NCBI RefSeq assembly: GCF_002251795.1
Contig: NZ_NOXU01000031.1
Location: 186,001 to 250,000 of the forward strand
Direction: 5' to 3'
Source: Niveispirillum lacus
GTDB taxonomy: Bacteria > Pseudomonadota > Alphaproteobacteria > Azospirillales > Azospirillaceae
DNA length: 64,000 nucleotides
Positions 17,090 to 26,730 of this stretch are shown piece after piece (within the stretch, counting starts at the first letter, position 1; each line of letters opens with the position of its first letter). The notes under the pieces are model-generated. The model was not told the origin of the DNA. It did no database searches and was given only the letters and a program-made list of their open reading frames with translations. The position numbers and the translations under genes were made by a program.

Positions 17090-18715
17090 ATGATGGTGTC
17101 ATCGGGAAGGGTCCGTTTGGAAAGACAAGGCGTGTGGGGCGCTGACCGTCCCCGGCTTTCCCTGATCTGGACGCTTACATTTCTCCTGGTGCTTTTCCTG
17201 GCATCGTCTGTATCGGCAGCCGAACTGCGGATCGGGGCCCCCGATTTGCCGCGTAGTCCTGACCCCCATTATGGTCTCAATTGGGGTGATCGGCTCTATT
17301 ACAACCAGGTCTATGAGGGGCTGGCTGAAACCGACGGCCACACGAAGGTCCTGCCGGCCCTGGCTGAAAGTTGGGAACGGACAGATGATGGCTGGCTGTT
17401 CAGGCTGCGCAGAGATGTCCGGTTCCAGAATGGCCGCCCGCTGACGACCCGCGATGTGATTTTCAGCCTGTGCCGGGCCCGTAATCTGCCGGATGCCCCC
17501 CGCACCTTTGCCAAGGCTTTGGGCAATGTCGGGGCGTTGACGCCGCTTGATTCCCATCACTTGTTGGTCCGGTTGTTGGACGGTGACCAACGGTTCCCGC
17601 TGGGCGTTGCCACCATACCTGTGGTGTCGGCCCCCGTCGGTGCGCAGTGGCGGTTTGCATCACCAGACTGCGAGGGGACTGGACATATTGACAGCGCTGC
17701 CTTTGCCGATCCGAGCTTGCGGGCCGGTACAGGTCCCTATCAGATGACGGAGTTCACAACCGACCGTGTGGTCCTGTCTCGCAATCCCAACCATCGTGAC
17801 AATCGTCAACCCTGGGCGCAGGTTGAATTGCTGCGATTGACCGAGAGCGGGCTGATCCGTGGCATTCTCGATCGGTCCGTCGATATCGTCTATGCCCCGC
17901 CTCTGGCCGCAATGGAGTTCGTGGATGCGAAGGGTGGGGTGAATTTTCATCTGATGTCATCGACATCCATCACCTTTCTTCAGTTCAACTGGCGGACCCC
18001 AGCACCGTCCCCCCTTCAGGATGTGCGGGTGCGCGAGGCGATCCGCCGTGCCATCCCGCGCGATGTGTTGTCACGCCGCTTCATGCCCGGTTTGGTGACC
18101 CCTGCCGGTCAGGTGGCCCTGCCCGGTGCCCCTGACCGGTCGCCCAGCATTCCCGATGATGAATATGACCCTACGGCGGCACGGCGCCTTTTGGCCGAGG
18201 CAGGTTATCCCGAAGGGATCAGTATCCGTATGCTGGCCAGCCCATCACAGTATAAGGTGGCCAAAATTCTCGCCTTGTTCCTGACCAAGGCCGGTATCAC
18301 CACCGACGTCCGGGAGGATACGGCGGATCAGGTCGTCGCTCGGCGTCGGGCCGGTGACTATGACCTCTATTGTTTGGGCCGCATCTACAACGCCGCCGAC
18401 ATGCCTGAGACGTTACACACGCTGCTAGGTGGACCGGGGGCCGGTCTGTTGGCTGGGGACCGGAACTACGGCGGTTATGCCGACCTCGCGTTCGATCGGC
18501 TGGTGGCCGATGCCCGTGCTGCCCGCACGGAGAGAGCCCGCGACATGCTGGTGCGCAAGGCGGCTGAGCGTGCCTATGCCAATGTGGCCTGGATACCGGT
18601 TTTCCATACAAAGAGCGCCTGGATTACGCAGTCGCGGGTACGTATGCAGCCCCGTCTTGACCGCTCGCTGCGCTTGAACGAAATCAGCCTCGTCGAAACG
18701 GCGGGATCGCTGTAA
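17090..18715 (+). CDS. Family 5 extracellular solute-binding protein (peptide/oligopeptide type)
   Basis: The protein of about 541 residues has a long basic N-region, then a hydrophobic signal core (LIWTLTFLLVLFLASSVSAAE). The mature part starts LRIGAPDLPRSPDPHYGLNWGDRLYYNQVYEGL, a typical DppA/OppA opening, and later has GTGPYQMTEF and VRVREAIRRAI. It should bind peptides or related compounds in the periplasm. I used ATG 17090; a TTG 36 bases upstream is possible but unlikely. No permease or ATPase genes are adjacent, so it is an orphan receptor that either shares a transporter encoded elsewhere or has a sensory role. Confidence 0.85.
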   Translation: MMVSSGRVRLERQGVWGADRPRLSLIWTLTFLLVLFLASSVSAAELRIGAPDLPRSPDPHYGLNWGDRLYYNQVYEGLAETDGHTKVLPALAESWERTDDGWLFRLRRDVRFQNGRPLTTRDVIFSLCRARNLPDAPRTFAKALGNVGALTPLDSHHLLVRLLDGDQRFPLGVATIPVVSAPVGAQWRFASPDCEGTGHIDSAAFADPSLRAGTGPYQMTEFTTDRVVLSRNPNHRDNRQPWAQVELLRLTESGLIRGILDRSVDIVYAPPLAAMEFVDAKGGVNFHLMSSTSITFLQFNWRTPAPSPLQDVRVREAIRRAIPRDVLSRRFMPGLVTPAGQVALPGAPDRSPSIPDDEYDPTAARRLLAEAGYPEGISIRMLASPSQYKVAKILALFLTKAGITTDVREDTADQVVARRRAGDYDLYCLGRIYNAADMPETLHTLLGGPGAGLLAGDRNYGGYADLAFDRLVADARAARTERARDMLVRKAAERAYANVAWIPVFHTKSAWITQSRVRMQPRLDRSLRLNEISLVETAGSL

Positions 18716-18772
18716 CGGTCACCATCCGGTGAAGCCCCGGGACCCTTTTGTCCTTGTCAACGGGGTGTGGGG

Positions 18773-19492
18773 TTATTCTTCGACTGGATTGGCGGCGGTG
18801 ATACCGCGGAATCCCATGGCCACCAGGTATGTCTCGCTGCTGTCTTGCCGGCTGGCAGCGGGTTTGGCATGGCGAACGCTGGCGAAGTCCTTCTTCATCT
18901 GGGCCAGCAATTCACGCTCGGCCCCGCCCTGGAACAGCTTGCAGATGAAGGTGCCGCCCGGAGCCAGCACTTCAACTGCAAATTGATAGGCCATTTCGGC
19001 AAGGCCGGCGATACGCAGATGATCGGTCTGGGTATGGCCAGTGGTGTTAGCGGCCATGTCCGACATCACAATATCCGCTGGTCCCTGCAGCAGAGCCTTC
19101 AGACGGGACGGTGCTTCCGGGATGGTGAAATCCATCTGGAAGGTGGTGGCGCCGGGTACCGGTTCCATCTCCAGCAGGTCGATGCCGATCACCTGTCCGG
19201 TACCGCCCTTGTCCGATTTCGATTTCTCCACGGCGATCTGGGTCCAGCCGCCGGGGGCGGCCCCCAGATCCACGATGCGCTGCCCACGTTTCAAGAAACC
19301 GAATTTCTCATCCAGTTGCAGCAGTTTAAAGGCGGCGCGGCTGCGAAAACCGCGCTTCTTGGCTTCAGCGACATAGGGATCGTTCAACTGTCGTTCCAAC
19401 CAGCGGGCCGACGACACCGATCGCCGCTTGGCGGTCTTCACGCGCACAGCCTGATTGCGGCCGGTGGGGATGTTGCCGGAGGACTTGGTCAT
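18773..19492 (-). CDS. rlmE: 23S rRNA U2552 2'-O-methyltransferase
   Basis: The 239-residue protein has the RlmE/FtsJ hallmarks: WLERQLNDPYVAEAKKRGFRSRAAFKLLQLD, the SAM motif VDLGAAPGGWTQIA, MDFT, the catalytic-region segment DIVMSDMAANTTGH, and GGTFICKLFQGG with the catalytic lysine. It methylates U2552 in the A-loop of 23S rRNA late in 50S assembly. A basic 35-residue N-terminal extension precedes the conserved part. It lies downstream of the Ppx/GppA gene on the same strand with an 88-base gap, an arrangement often seen in alphaproteobacteria, so an operon is likely. Confidence 0.95.
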   Translation of the reverse strand: MTKSSGNIPTGRNQAVRVKTAKRRSVSSARWLERQLNDPYVAEAKKRGFRSRAAFKLLQLDEKFGFLKRGQRIVDLGAAPGGWTQIAVEKSKSDKGGTGQVIGIDLLEMEPVPGATTFQMDFTIPEAPSRLKALLQGPADIVMSDMAANTTGHTQTDHLRIAGLAEMAYQFAVEVLAPGGTFICKLFQGGAERELLAQMKKDFASVRHAKPAASRQDSSETYLVAMGFRGITAANPVEE

Positions 19493-19580
19493 GGGGAAAC
19501 GCCATCAAACGATAAGGAAGATCAAGCGGGTAACATCGCTGTACTGGCAGGCGCTGACAAGCGGCGGCTGGTCAACCCAG

Positions 19581-20639
19581 CTAGCCGCGTCGCCGCCGGT
19601 GCCGGGCCGCAGCGGCCAGTTCACACAGGATACCCTCCCGCACACCCCGGTCAGCGATTCGTAACTGCGGCACTGGCCATTGCCGCCAGATTGCATCCAG
19701 GATGGCACAGCCCGCCACCACCAGGTCGGCCCGGTCGCGGCCAACGCAGGGCTGTCCGGCCCGACCGATATAGTCCAAGCCTAGCAACGTCTCCGAAATG
19801 GATCGCGCCTTGTCCCGATCCAGGAAGGCGCCATCAACACGGCTGCGGTCGTAGCGGGCCAGCCCCATCTGGATGCCGGCCAGGGTGGTCACAGTGCCGG
19901 ACGCGCCCAACATCTGGACCCGCCCCTCCGCCACGGCCTTGGTGATGGAATTGCGGGTGTCAAAATCCCCCAACCTGTCGGCTACCCTGTCCATCATCCG
20001 CTGATAGTCATGTGGGCAGACCCGGTCGCCGCCATAGGTCTCCGTTAAGTTCACCACTCCCAACGGCACCGAGATCTGGTCGATGACACGCGGGCGGCCC
20101 CGCACCAACTCGGTCCAGATCAGTTCTGTCGACCCACCGCCAATATCAAAAACCAGCGCATAAGGGATGGTGGCATCCAGCAGCGGGGCGACACCGGCCA
20201 AGGCCAGGCGGGCTTCTTCCTTTGGGCTGATGATCTCAATCGACAGGCCGGTTTCGTCCTGCACCCGGTTCAGGAATTCCTCGCAATTATCGGCACGGCG
20301 GCAGGCTTCGGTCCCCACGGCGCGCAGATGGCTGACGCCCCGCCGCTCCATCTTGGACCGGCAGACCTTAAGGGCCTGGACCGTTCGCAGCATGGCATCG
20401 TCACACAGCCGGTCGCTGCGTGTCAGCCCCTCACCCAAGCGGACGATGCGGGAAAAGGCGTCAATGACCCGGAAGCCCTCGCGGCAGGGTTTGGCGATCA
20501 GCAGACGACAATTGTTCGTCCCCAAATCCAGGGCGGCCAGCACCGGTACGCGATTGACGCAGGCAGTGTCGGCCGTGGGGATTTCCGCCCCACCTGGCGC
20601 CGGGTCCACCCCGGTTCTGCCTGCCGCACCATTATCCAC
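19581..20639 (-). CDS. Ppx/GppA family phosphatase
   Basis: This protein of about 352 residues belongs to the exopolyphosphatase/pppGpp phosphohydrolase family of the actin-like ATPase fold. The phosphate loops are LAALDLGTNNCRLLIA and VFDIGGGSTELIW; VGTEACRRADN lies between them and ASGTVTTLAGI is the third signature. It probably removes phosphate from polyphosphate or pppGpp. The open frame extends to a TTG at 20699, but GTG 20639 has AAGGGA nine bases upstream, so I prefer it. The first 30 residues are low-complexity. It precedes rlmE. Confidence 0.88.
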   Translation of the reverse strand: MDNGAAGRTGVDPAPGGAEIPTADTACVNRVPVLAALDLGTNNCRLLIAKPCREGFRVIDAFSRIVRLGEGLTRSDRLCDDAMLRTVQALKVCRSKMERRGVSHLRAVGTEACRRADNCEEFLNRVQDETGLSIEIISPKEEARLALAGVAPLLDATIPYALVFDIGGGSTELIWTELVRGRPRVIDQISVPLGVVNLTETYGGDRVCPHDYQRMMDRVADRLGDFDTRNSITKAVAEGRVQMLGASGTVTTLAGIQMGLARYDRSRVDGAFLDRDKARSISETLLGLDYIGRAGQPCVGRDRADLVVAGCAILDAIWRQWPVPQLRIADRGVREGILCELAAAARHRRRRG

Positions 20640-20834
20640 GTCGCCTGATCCCTTATGCTTGCCGCTTTCCGCCCTGCAACGGATAGGGGTGATATTCAAT
20701 ACACCGTCACCCTATCGTAACCGATGCCCGCCCGCCCGCAAGCGCCGTTCAAGCAGCCCTTCCTTGACCTCCAGTGGACAGGGCAGGGAGCATGGGCATG
20801 CACCCTCTTATGCATTTTTATGTGAAGAAAGGGG

Positions 20835-20863
20835 TTCACAACCCCGGAACCCGATGCTATAAG
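20835..20863 (+). promoter_or_regulatory. Candidate promoter for tRNA-Gln
   Basis: TTCACA (20835-20840) and TATAAG (20858-20863) are separated by exactly 17 bases and lie 53 bases upstream of the mature tRNA 5' end. The match to the sigma70 consensus is good for a tRNA gene. Confidence 0.5.
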
Positions 20864-20915
20864 CCCGCCCACCCCGACGGAAGACGCGGTCCACACCGCG
20901 AAATGCCGGATCGGA

Positions 20916-20989
20916 TGGGGGATCGTCTAACGGTAGGACAGCGGACTCTGACTCCGCCAGTCTAGGTTCGAATCCTAGTCCCCCAGCCA
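20916..20989 (+). tRNA. tRNA-Gln (anticodon CTG)
   Basis: A 74-base cloverleaf has acceptor TGGGGGA/TCCCCCA with a weak first pair typical of glutamine tRNAs. The D-arm is followed by the anticodon arm GCGGA-CTCTGAC-TCCGC, giving CTG at 34-36. The T-arm is CTAGGTTCGAATCCTAG, and GCCA closes the 3' end with an encoded CCA. It reads CAG codons. Confidence 0.97.
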
Positions 20990-20999
20990 CCTTTCAAAG

Positions 21000-21027
21000 G
21001 CGCCCGACTTGGTCGAGGCGCTTTTTT
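21000..21027 (+). terminator. Rho-independent terminator of tRNA-Gln
   Basis: GCGCCCGAC pairs with GTCGAGGCGC (one bulged A) around TTG and is followed by six T residues, 11 bases past the tRNA 3' end. Confidence 0.88.
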
Positions 21028-21224
21028 ATTGTCTGCGCTCAGCTTGAAAAATAGGGAGCGGACCCCGTCGATCCGCCCCCTGCGAGCGACCCCGCCTCAG
21101 CCGCAGGGTCTGCTTTACAGTGCCTCACCCGCCGGCGCCGCTTCCGCGGCCGGGCTTACGTGGCACGTACCGCGCGACGGCGGTCGCCGCCATAGCCAGC
21201 TCTGCCCGTCCGGCTTCGCTGTCT

Positions 21225-23102
21225 TTACTCCGCCGCCGCCAGGAAACCGCCCGACTGCCGGTGCCAAAGCTGGGCGTACCGCCCCCCCAAGGTCAGCAGT
21301 TCATGATGGCTGCCTTCCTCCACCACCTGACCACCTTCCAGATACAGAATACGGTCCATTTCCGTGATGGTGGACAGGCGGTGGGCGATGGCGATCACGG
21401 TGCGGCCTTCCATCAGGGTCCACAGCGCCTCCTGGATCAGATGCTCCGACTCGCTGTCCAGCGCACTGGTTGCCTCGTCGAGGACCAGGATAGGGCTATC
21501 CTTCAACAGGGCGCGGGCAATGGCGACCCGCTGCCTTTCGCCGCCCGACAGCTTTACGCCTTGCTCCCCCACGATCGTGTCGTAGCCGGTCGGACGCTTC
21601 ATAATGAACTCATCCGCATGGGCCTTCACGGCGGCGGCGCGGATTTCGTCCAGGCTGGCGCCCGGCTTGCCATAGGCGATGTTCTCCCCCACCGTGCGAT
21701 GGAATACGCCCGGCTGCTGCGGCACCTCTGCCACCGCCTCGTTCAGGCTTTGCAGCGTGACATGGGCGATGTCCTGGCCGTCGATCAGCACGCGCCCATA
21801 TTGCGGGTCATACTGCCGACGGATCAGCTTAACGAGCGTACTTTTGCCGGCACCTGAGCGGCCGACCAGACCCACCTTCTCCCCTGGTTTCACGGTCAGG
21901 TTCAGGCCGTTAAAGACCTTGGTCCCATCAGCAAAGCTGAAATGCACCTCCCGCAGCTCAATCCCGCCGGCCCGCACGCGCAGCGGCGGGGCGCCCACCG
22001 TGTCGGTGATTTCATGCGGGGCCGACACCAGATCCAGCGCCTCTGACAGCGTGCCCAGTTCCTCAAAAAAGGACAGCATGCGATCCGACAGGTGCCAGAC
22101 GGTGTTGGAGATCTGAAATGCCAGGGTGAAGACCAGAGTAAATTCCCCGATGCTCATCCCGCCCGCCATAGTGCGGTCGATCGCCACCCAGACCAGGGCC
22201 CCCAGCAGGGCCACGATGGACAGCATCTGGAACAGGCGCATCACGACCAGGAACCAGCGCAGCCGGCGGGACCGAAACCGTTCCTCATTGATGTAATGAC
22301 CCAGGAAGGAACGTTCGAACAGGGTGCGGGCGAAGCCGCGGATCAGGTCGGCATTGGTAATGGCATCGATGATGCGGCCCGAAGAACTGGAGACCGCCGC
22401 GCTCATCGTTTCGGACAGGGTAAAGCAATGCCGGGCCAGCCAGCCGGAGACCGCGACATAGACCAGCATCCATCCCGCCAGCACGGCAGAGAAGACCGGT
22501 GAGGCCGTCCAGAGCAGGGCCAGTGCCACCGTCAGCAGCACCAAGACCCGGATCACATCCCACATCAGGATTTCGATCACGCCCAGAACGGCGTTGGCGC
22601 CCTGCTTGACCTTCTGCCCCAGCTTGCCCGCGAAATTATCCTGAAAATAGCGGGGGCTGTGGCCCAGCAACCAGGAGAACATGCGCTTCTGCGCCAAAGC
22701 CCGGATGGAGGGCGAGGTGTAGATATCGACGATCTGATAGACGCGGTACATGCCCATGCTGCCCAGCCAGATGGCCAGCAGCATGACAAACCAGCCCATC
22801 ACGCCCAGTCCCAACACATCATTGGCGGGCGCCCCACCGGTCGCCTGAGTCAAAGCATCGACCACGGCCTTCAGGGCATAAGGCTCAAACGCTTCAATCC
22901 CCTGACCGATGACAACGGCCAGCATCATCAGGGTCAGACGGCCGGCAAATTTCTCGCGCACCAATCCCCAGATGAAGGTAAAGGGCTTTGGCGACAAGGG
23001 CTTTGGCGGCTCCTGATCCTCCCAGGCGAAATCCTGGTCCTGACGCTCCAGACTATCAATACGCACCGCGCGCATCCCGGCGCGCAACATGGCGGCAAAC
23101 AT
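21225..23102 (-). CDS. ABC exporter, fused membrane and ATPase domains
   Basis: This half-transporter of about 625 residues has an N-terminal transmembrane domain with roughly six helices (about residues 55-330). The C-terminal nucleotide-binding domain has Walker A GLVGRSGAGKST, Q-loop EVPQQPGVFHRTVGENIAYG, signature [16 protein letters not shown], Walker B SPILVLDEATSALD and H-loop AHRLST. It should work as a homodimer in the inner membrane exporting a lipid, peptide or conjugate; the cargo is unknown. Candidate starts are GTG 23144, ATG 23114, ATG 23102 and ATG 23090. I chose 23102 as the first ATG leading into the conserved protein. A set of inverted repeats lies 170-280 bases upstream in its possible leader. 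Confidence 0.88.
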   Translation of the reverse strand: MFAAMLRAGMRAVRIDSLERQDQDFAWEDQEPPKPLSPKPFTFIWGLVREKFAGRLTLMMLAVVIGQGIEAFEPYALKAVVDALTQATGGAPANDVLGLGVMGWFVMLLAIWLGSMGMYRVYQIVDIYTSPSIRALAQKRMFSWLLGHSPRYFQDNFAGKLGQKVKQGANAVLGVIEILMWDVIRVLVLLTVALALLWTASPVFSAVLAGWMLVYVAVSGWLARHCFTLSETMSAAVSSSSGRIIDAITNADLIRGFARTLFERSFLGHYINEERFRSRRLRWFLVVMRLFQMLSIVALLGALVWVAIDRTMAGGMSIGEFTLVFTLAFQISNTVWHLSDRMLSFFEELGTLSEALDLVSAPHEITDTVGAPPLRVRAGGIELREVHFSFADGTKVFNGLNLTVKPGEKVGLVGRSGAGKSTLVKLIRRQYDPQYGRVLIDGQDIAHVTLQSLNEAVAEVPQQPGVFHRTVGENIAYGKPGASLDEIRAAAVKAHADEFIMKRPTGYDTIVGEQGVKLSGGERQRVAIARALLKDSPILVLDEATSALDSESEHLIQEALWTLMEGRTVIAIAHRLSTITEMDRILYLEGGQVVEEGSHHELLTLGGRYAQLWHRQSGGFLAAAE

Positions 23103-23628
23103 CTTCCACCCCATCTCCGGCGCCGGGCTCTCCCTGCACCGCACAATACATCCGATATCGGAAGTGATGCGGTATGGTTAGGATTCTGTCAACGGGGAAA
23201 AAACTTTCCCGACGCATCAAATGGGCTTGGGCGTCGGGGCCTGTCGGGCAGGGGCTGGAGGGCGCTGAGGGGTGTGAAACACCCTGGAACGAAGTGTTCC
23301 CGCTATTTCGGAGGTGCGGGGGTGGCAGCTCCGAAAGAACGGCGTTCATGCAACACCATGAAACAGAAACAAGGGGGGTGTTTCAGCAGAGACCGTCCGT
23401 CCCAATGATCGGATCGACGGCTGGTCCTTTATCGCCAACGTGGCCATGCCGATCTGTCCCCCACAACCGCGATGGGCCAAAGCCCGCAGGTCGCCCCGGA
23501 GGATGGTGGGCATGATGACAAAGGCATGAAGGGGGTGTTGATTGTACAAGTCTAGCAGGGTGCAGCCGGAAAGTCAGCAATTGCCGGTATCCCCGTGACC
23601 CTTCGCCCCCGTAACGGCCGCGTGCTGG
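23103..23628. other. Gene-free stretch rich in inverted repeats
   Basis: No convincing gene is seen. Between 23270 and 23384 there is an unusual density of short perfect inverted repeats. These include GGGTGT-GAA-ACACCC, GGAAC-N5-GTTCC, TTTCGGAG-N15-CTCCGAAA, GAACG-G-CGTTC, and a long-range pair GAAACACCC (23276-23284) with GGGTGTTTC (23376-23384). This could be a structured RNA leader of the ABC exporter (minus strand) or an independent small RNA. Confidence 0.35.
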
Positions 23629-23868
23629 TTACTGGTCCACGGCGGCTTCGGCATAGGCCTCGGCTGGGCGTTGGGGGGTGTAGTAGTAGCCGGATTCCAT
23701 CTTTTCCCGCTCCGCATGGGCGGCGATGCGGTCGATGATGGGCAGGGACCAGGCGGCCGCCAGCAGGCCCGTCCATAAGGCCACGACCATGACGCGATCG
23801 GCCATTTTTTTGGCCCTGGCGCCAGTTTTTGGGCTGCTGGCAGTGACGCTGGACATTTTTGCCTCCAT
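23629..23868 (-). CDS. Small single-span membrane protein, unrecognised
   Basis: A 79-residue protein has a basic N-terminus, one probable membrane helix (about 26-46, VMVVALWTGLLAAAWSLPII) and a charged C-terminal tail ending YYTPQRPAEAYAEAAVDQ. A strong CAGGAGGTC lies just before the first ATG. It is only three bases away, so the second ATG (M5, 23856) with GGAGG at good distance may be the true start. I do not recognise a family. The good Shine-Dalgarno and coherent helix support a real gene. Confidence 0.55.
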   Translation of the reverse strand: MEAKMSSVTASSPKTGARAKKMADRVMVVALWTGLLAAAWSLPIIDRIAAHAEREKMESGYYYTPQRPAEAYAEAAVDQ

Positions 23869-23990
23869 GACCTCCTGGTACGCCCAGGCGGTGCATCAAC
23901 TATGCCAATCATTCTTTGCCGGCTTCTTAACGGGCGGGTGCCCGACCGGCGGCAAGGCTGTGACATTGTTGGGGCAGAATCCGCTGAAAG

Positions 23991-24018
23991 AAAAAAAGGC
24001 CGCCCGGTTGGGGCGGCC
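23991..24018 (-). terminator. Rho-independent terminator of the GH3 gene
   Basis: On the minus strand GGCCGCCC and GGGCGGCC form an 8-base-pair stem around a five-base loop, followed by seven T residues, about 80 bases beyond the GH3 stop codon. Confidence 0.88.
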
Positions 24019-24096
24019 CGAAGTGGGGTGACAAGAAGAGAGAGAACCGTCGCCGTCCCCACCCGTGCCGGCGGGGACGAAACGGGTCCACCGGGC

Positions 24097-26655
24097 TCAC
24101 TTGGCCGGGCAGACGGCGTTGCCCGGATCGGCGTCCAGCTTCAGATCGGTGACCGTCAGGCCCAGCCGACCCTCGGTGCTGATCACCACGGGTGCTTCGA
24201 TGGTCGCCATCCGCGCCCCAGCGGCGGCGAAGCATTTCAGGGAAATCTTGGTGGTCTGGAAGCTGCCCGGCTTGGCGTCGGTCAGGATCTTGGTTAGGTC
24301 CAGATCGGCGCGGCAATCAGGGCCGCAGACCATGGAGAGCATGGCCTTGCCTGTCGGGGCCTGATCCACGCGGTAGCGCAGCGACAGGGTGACATCACCG
24401 TTCGACTGCCGCGACAGATCGACCGCACGGCCGGAAATAATGAACGACCCACGGCCCGTCCCGTTCCAGGTCAGTTGTTTGGCATCTTCCTGGGCGGCCA
24501 CATCGACCGACTTCAGGTCCACGACTTTGCCAGGGCTGGTGCCCGTGGTGGTGGTGACGCGCAGGTCGCCCACCTGATCGGCGATGGCCAGCGACCAAGG
24601 AGCAGGAGCGCCGCCACGACGGAAGAACACGCCGGTGGAAGACCCGGAGCCGGGGGGAACGCCACTATTCTCTGACAGGGCCGCCAGATCACCCTTGTCT
24701 TTGTATGTCAGGCCATAGCCATAGGCGAACAGGGGGTCATAATTGGCATCACCCCGGTTCAGCGGCGTCTGCACGGCGGTCTTGGGCCAGGAGAAGGAGA
24801 GTTTGCCGTTGAAGTCATACTTCACCTTGCCGTCCGCACCCTTGAACAGGACGTCGGCGACACCATTGCCTTCGCTGCCCGGCAACCAGGCGGCGACGAA
24901 GGCATCGGAGGCGTTGATCTCCGGGTTCACCCACATGGGTCGGCCCGACAGGAAGACGGCAACGGTGGGGATGCCCTGCGCCTTCAGTTTCTTCAGCAAG
25001 GCCAAGTCGGACTTGTCGCCCGGCTGATATTCCAGCGTCTCCACATCGCCCTGGAATTCGGCATAGGGTTCCTCGCCAAACACCACGATGGCGACATCGG
25101 GCTTGTCCTTGAAGACCCCCGCCTTGTCATAGGTGACGGCGCCGCCGGCCGCACCCACCGCTTCCTTGATACCGTCCAGAATGCTGGTGGCACCGGGGAA
25201 TTCATCGTTGCGGTTGCCGGTCCCCTGCCAGGAGATGGTCCAGCCGCCCGCCTGCTTGCCGATATTGTCGGCCCCGTCACCGGCAACCAGCACCTTGGCC
25301 TTGGGCGACAGCGGCAGGATATTGTTCTGATTCTTCAGCAGGACCAGCGATTTGCGCACCGCTTCCCGCCCGACGGCACGGTTTTCAGCGCTGCCCAAGG
25401 TGGAGATCGCAGGGACATCCTTGCGGTCCTTCGGTGCCGGCTTGTCGAACAGGCCGGCATGGAACTTCACACGCAGGATACGCCGCACAGCATCGTCCAG
25501 GCGGGCCATCGGGATGGTCCCGTCCTTCACCTGTGCCAGCGTATTCTTGTACAGCAGTTCCCAACTGTCGGACGCCATATACATGTCCAGACCCGCGATC
25601 AGCGAGGTCGGGCAGTTGAACTTGGTACAGCCCGGCACCTGATCATGGGCATTCCAGTCACCAACGATGAAGCCGTTGAAGCCCATCCGCCCCTTCAGCA
25701 CATCGGTCATCAACTGCTTGTTGCCGTGATGCTTGATGCCCTGCCAGGAGCTGAAGGAGGTCATGATGGTCAGCACACCGGCATCAATGGCGGGCGGATA
25801 GCCAGCATTGTGCAGGCGGATCAGTTCTTCCTCCGTGATCTTGGCGTCGCCCTGGTCACGCCCGCCATCGGTGCCGCCATCGGCCAGGAAATGCTTGGCA
25901 GTGGCCACCGTGCGGCCCGGCTTCATCCAGTCCTTGGAGCCGATGACACCCTGAATCCCTTCCACCACAGCACCGGCATAGGCGGCCACGATCTCCGGAT
26001 CCTCGGAGAAACCTTCGTAGGAACGGCCCCAGCGATCATCGCGCACCACCGACAGGGCCGGCGCGAAGGTCCAGTCGATGCCGGTGGCGGCCATCTCGCG
26101 CGCCGTGACCTCGCCCGTACGCCGCAACAGATCGCGGTCGCGGGTGGCGCCCAATCCAATATTGTGCGGGAAGATGGTCGCCGAGCCGATATTGCCGTGA
26201 CCATGGACCGCGTCAACGCCGAAAATCACGGGAATCTGTACCCGGCCCGGCTTCTTTTCCATGGAAACCCGGTAGAATTCATCCGCAAGGTCCAGCCAGG
26301 CCTGCGCAGAGGCACGGTCATCGCCGCCGGGACCGGAATTACCACCCGCCAAGATTGATCCCAGCGGGTATTTGCGCAGATCTTCGGGCTTAATCGTGGA
26401 AATATCGCCCTGAATGGTCTGGCCGACCTTCTCTTCCAGGCTCATCTGCGCCATCAGCGCATCAATCTTTTTCTCAATCGCCGGATCGATCAGGCGCGGA
26501 GTCTGGGCAGCGGGCCATTTCTCTGGATGCAGGGTCTGCGCTGGTGTTGCCGGACTGTTCGCGGACAGGGCCACGCCCGCAGGCAGGGTGCCCAGCAGGG
26601 CAATCGCGCTGACAAGGCCAAAGGCGCGGGTCAGGCGCGCGGTTCGCTTCGACAT
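24097..26655 (-). CDS. Glycoside hydrolase family 3 exo-beta-glucosidase (ExoP-like), secreted
   Basis: The 852-residue precursor begins with a signal peptide (hydrophobic core FGLVSAIALLGTLPAGVALSA). The GH3 N-domain contains MSLEEKVGQTIQGDI, FGVDAVHGHGN and TVATAKHFLADGGTDGGRDQG, and its nucleophile Asp lies in GFIVGDWNAHDQV. The GH3 C-domain follows (KSLVLLKNQNNILPL and GEEPYAEFQGD), then a C-terminal domain of about 170 residues as in ExoP-type enzymes. It should release glucose from beta-glucan oligosaccharides or cellodextrins in the periplasm or outside. I took ATG 26655; GTG 26658 directly precedes it. GGGAGGA lies upstream. It is divergent from a TonB receptor gene and shares an operator-rich region with it. 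Confidence 0.93.
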   Translation of the reverse strand: MSKRTARLTRAFGLVSAIALLGTLPAGVALSANSPATPAQTLHPEKWPAAQTPRLIDPAIEKKIDALMAQMSLEEKVGQTIQGDISTIKPEDLRKYPLGSILAGGNSGPGGDDRASAQAWLDLADEFYRVSMEKKPGRVQIPVIFGVDAVHGHGNIGSATIFPHNIGLGATRDRDLLRRTGEVTAREMAATGIDWTFAPALSVVRDDRWGRSYEGFSEDPEIVAAYAGAVVEGIQGVIGSKDWMKPGRTVATAKHFLADGGTDGGRDQGDAKITEEELIRLHNAGYPPAIDAGVLTIMTSFSSWQGIKHHGNKQLMTDVLKGRMGFNGFIVGDWNAHDQVPGCTKFNCPTSLIAGLDMYMASDSWELLYKNTLAQVKDGTIPMARLDDAVRRILRVKFHAGLFDKPAPKDRKDVPAISTLGSAENRAVGREAVRKSLVLLKNQNNILPLSPKAKVLVAGDGADNIGKQAGGWTISWQGTGNRNDEFPGATSILDGIKEAVGAAGGAVTYDKAGVFKDKPDVAIVVFGEEPYAEFQGDVETLEYQPGDKSDLALLKKLKAQGIPTVAVFLSGRPMWVNPEINASDAFVAAWLPGSEGNGVADVLFKGADGKVKYDFNGKLSFSWPKTAVQTPLNRGDANYDPLFAYGYGLTYKDKGDLAALSENSGVPPGSGSSTGVFFRRGGAPAPWSLAIADQVGDLRVTTTTGTSPGKVVDLKSVDVAAQEDAKQLTWNGTGRGSFIISGRAVDLSRQSNGDVTLSLRYRVDQAPTGKAMLSMVCGPDCRADLDLTKILTDAKPGSFQTTKISLKCFAAAGARMATIEAPVVISTEGRLGLTVTDLKLDADPGNAVCPAK

Positions 26656-26730
26656 CACTCTAGCATCCTCCCAATCTGCGTTCGTTGTCGCGCCGAAGCC
26701 GGAAAAGGCGGTCCTTGGCGCGTTTTGTAT

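Noticed and set aside
5569-18732. The 16-base sequence GGTCACCATCCGGTGA occurs twice in non-coding DNA (5569-5584 and 18717-18732).
   Set aside because: One 16-base match is expected by chance in about every second window of this size, and there is no third copy or other shared flank.
23174-23515. Plus-strand 113-codon frame across the inverted-repeat cluster.
   Set aside because: No ribosome-binding site, irregular composition and no recognisable domain; the inverted repeats are a better explanation of the region.
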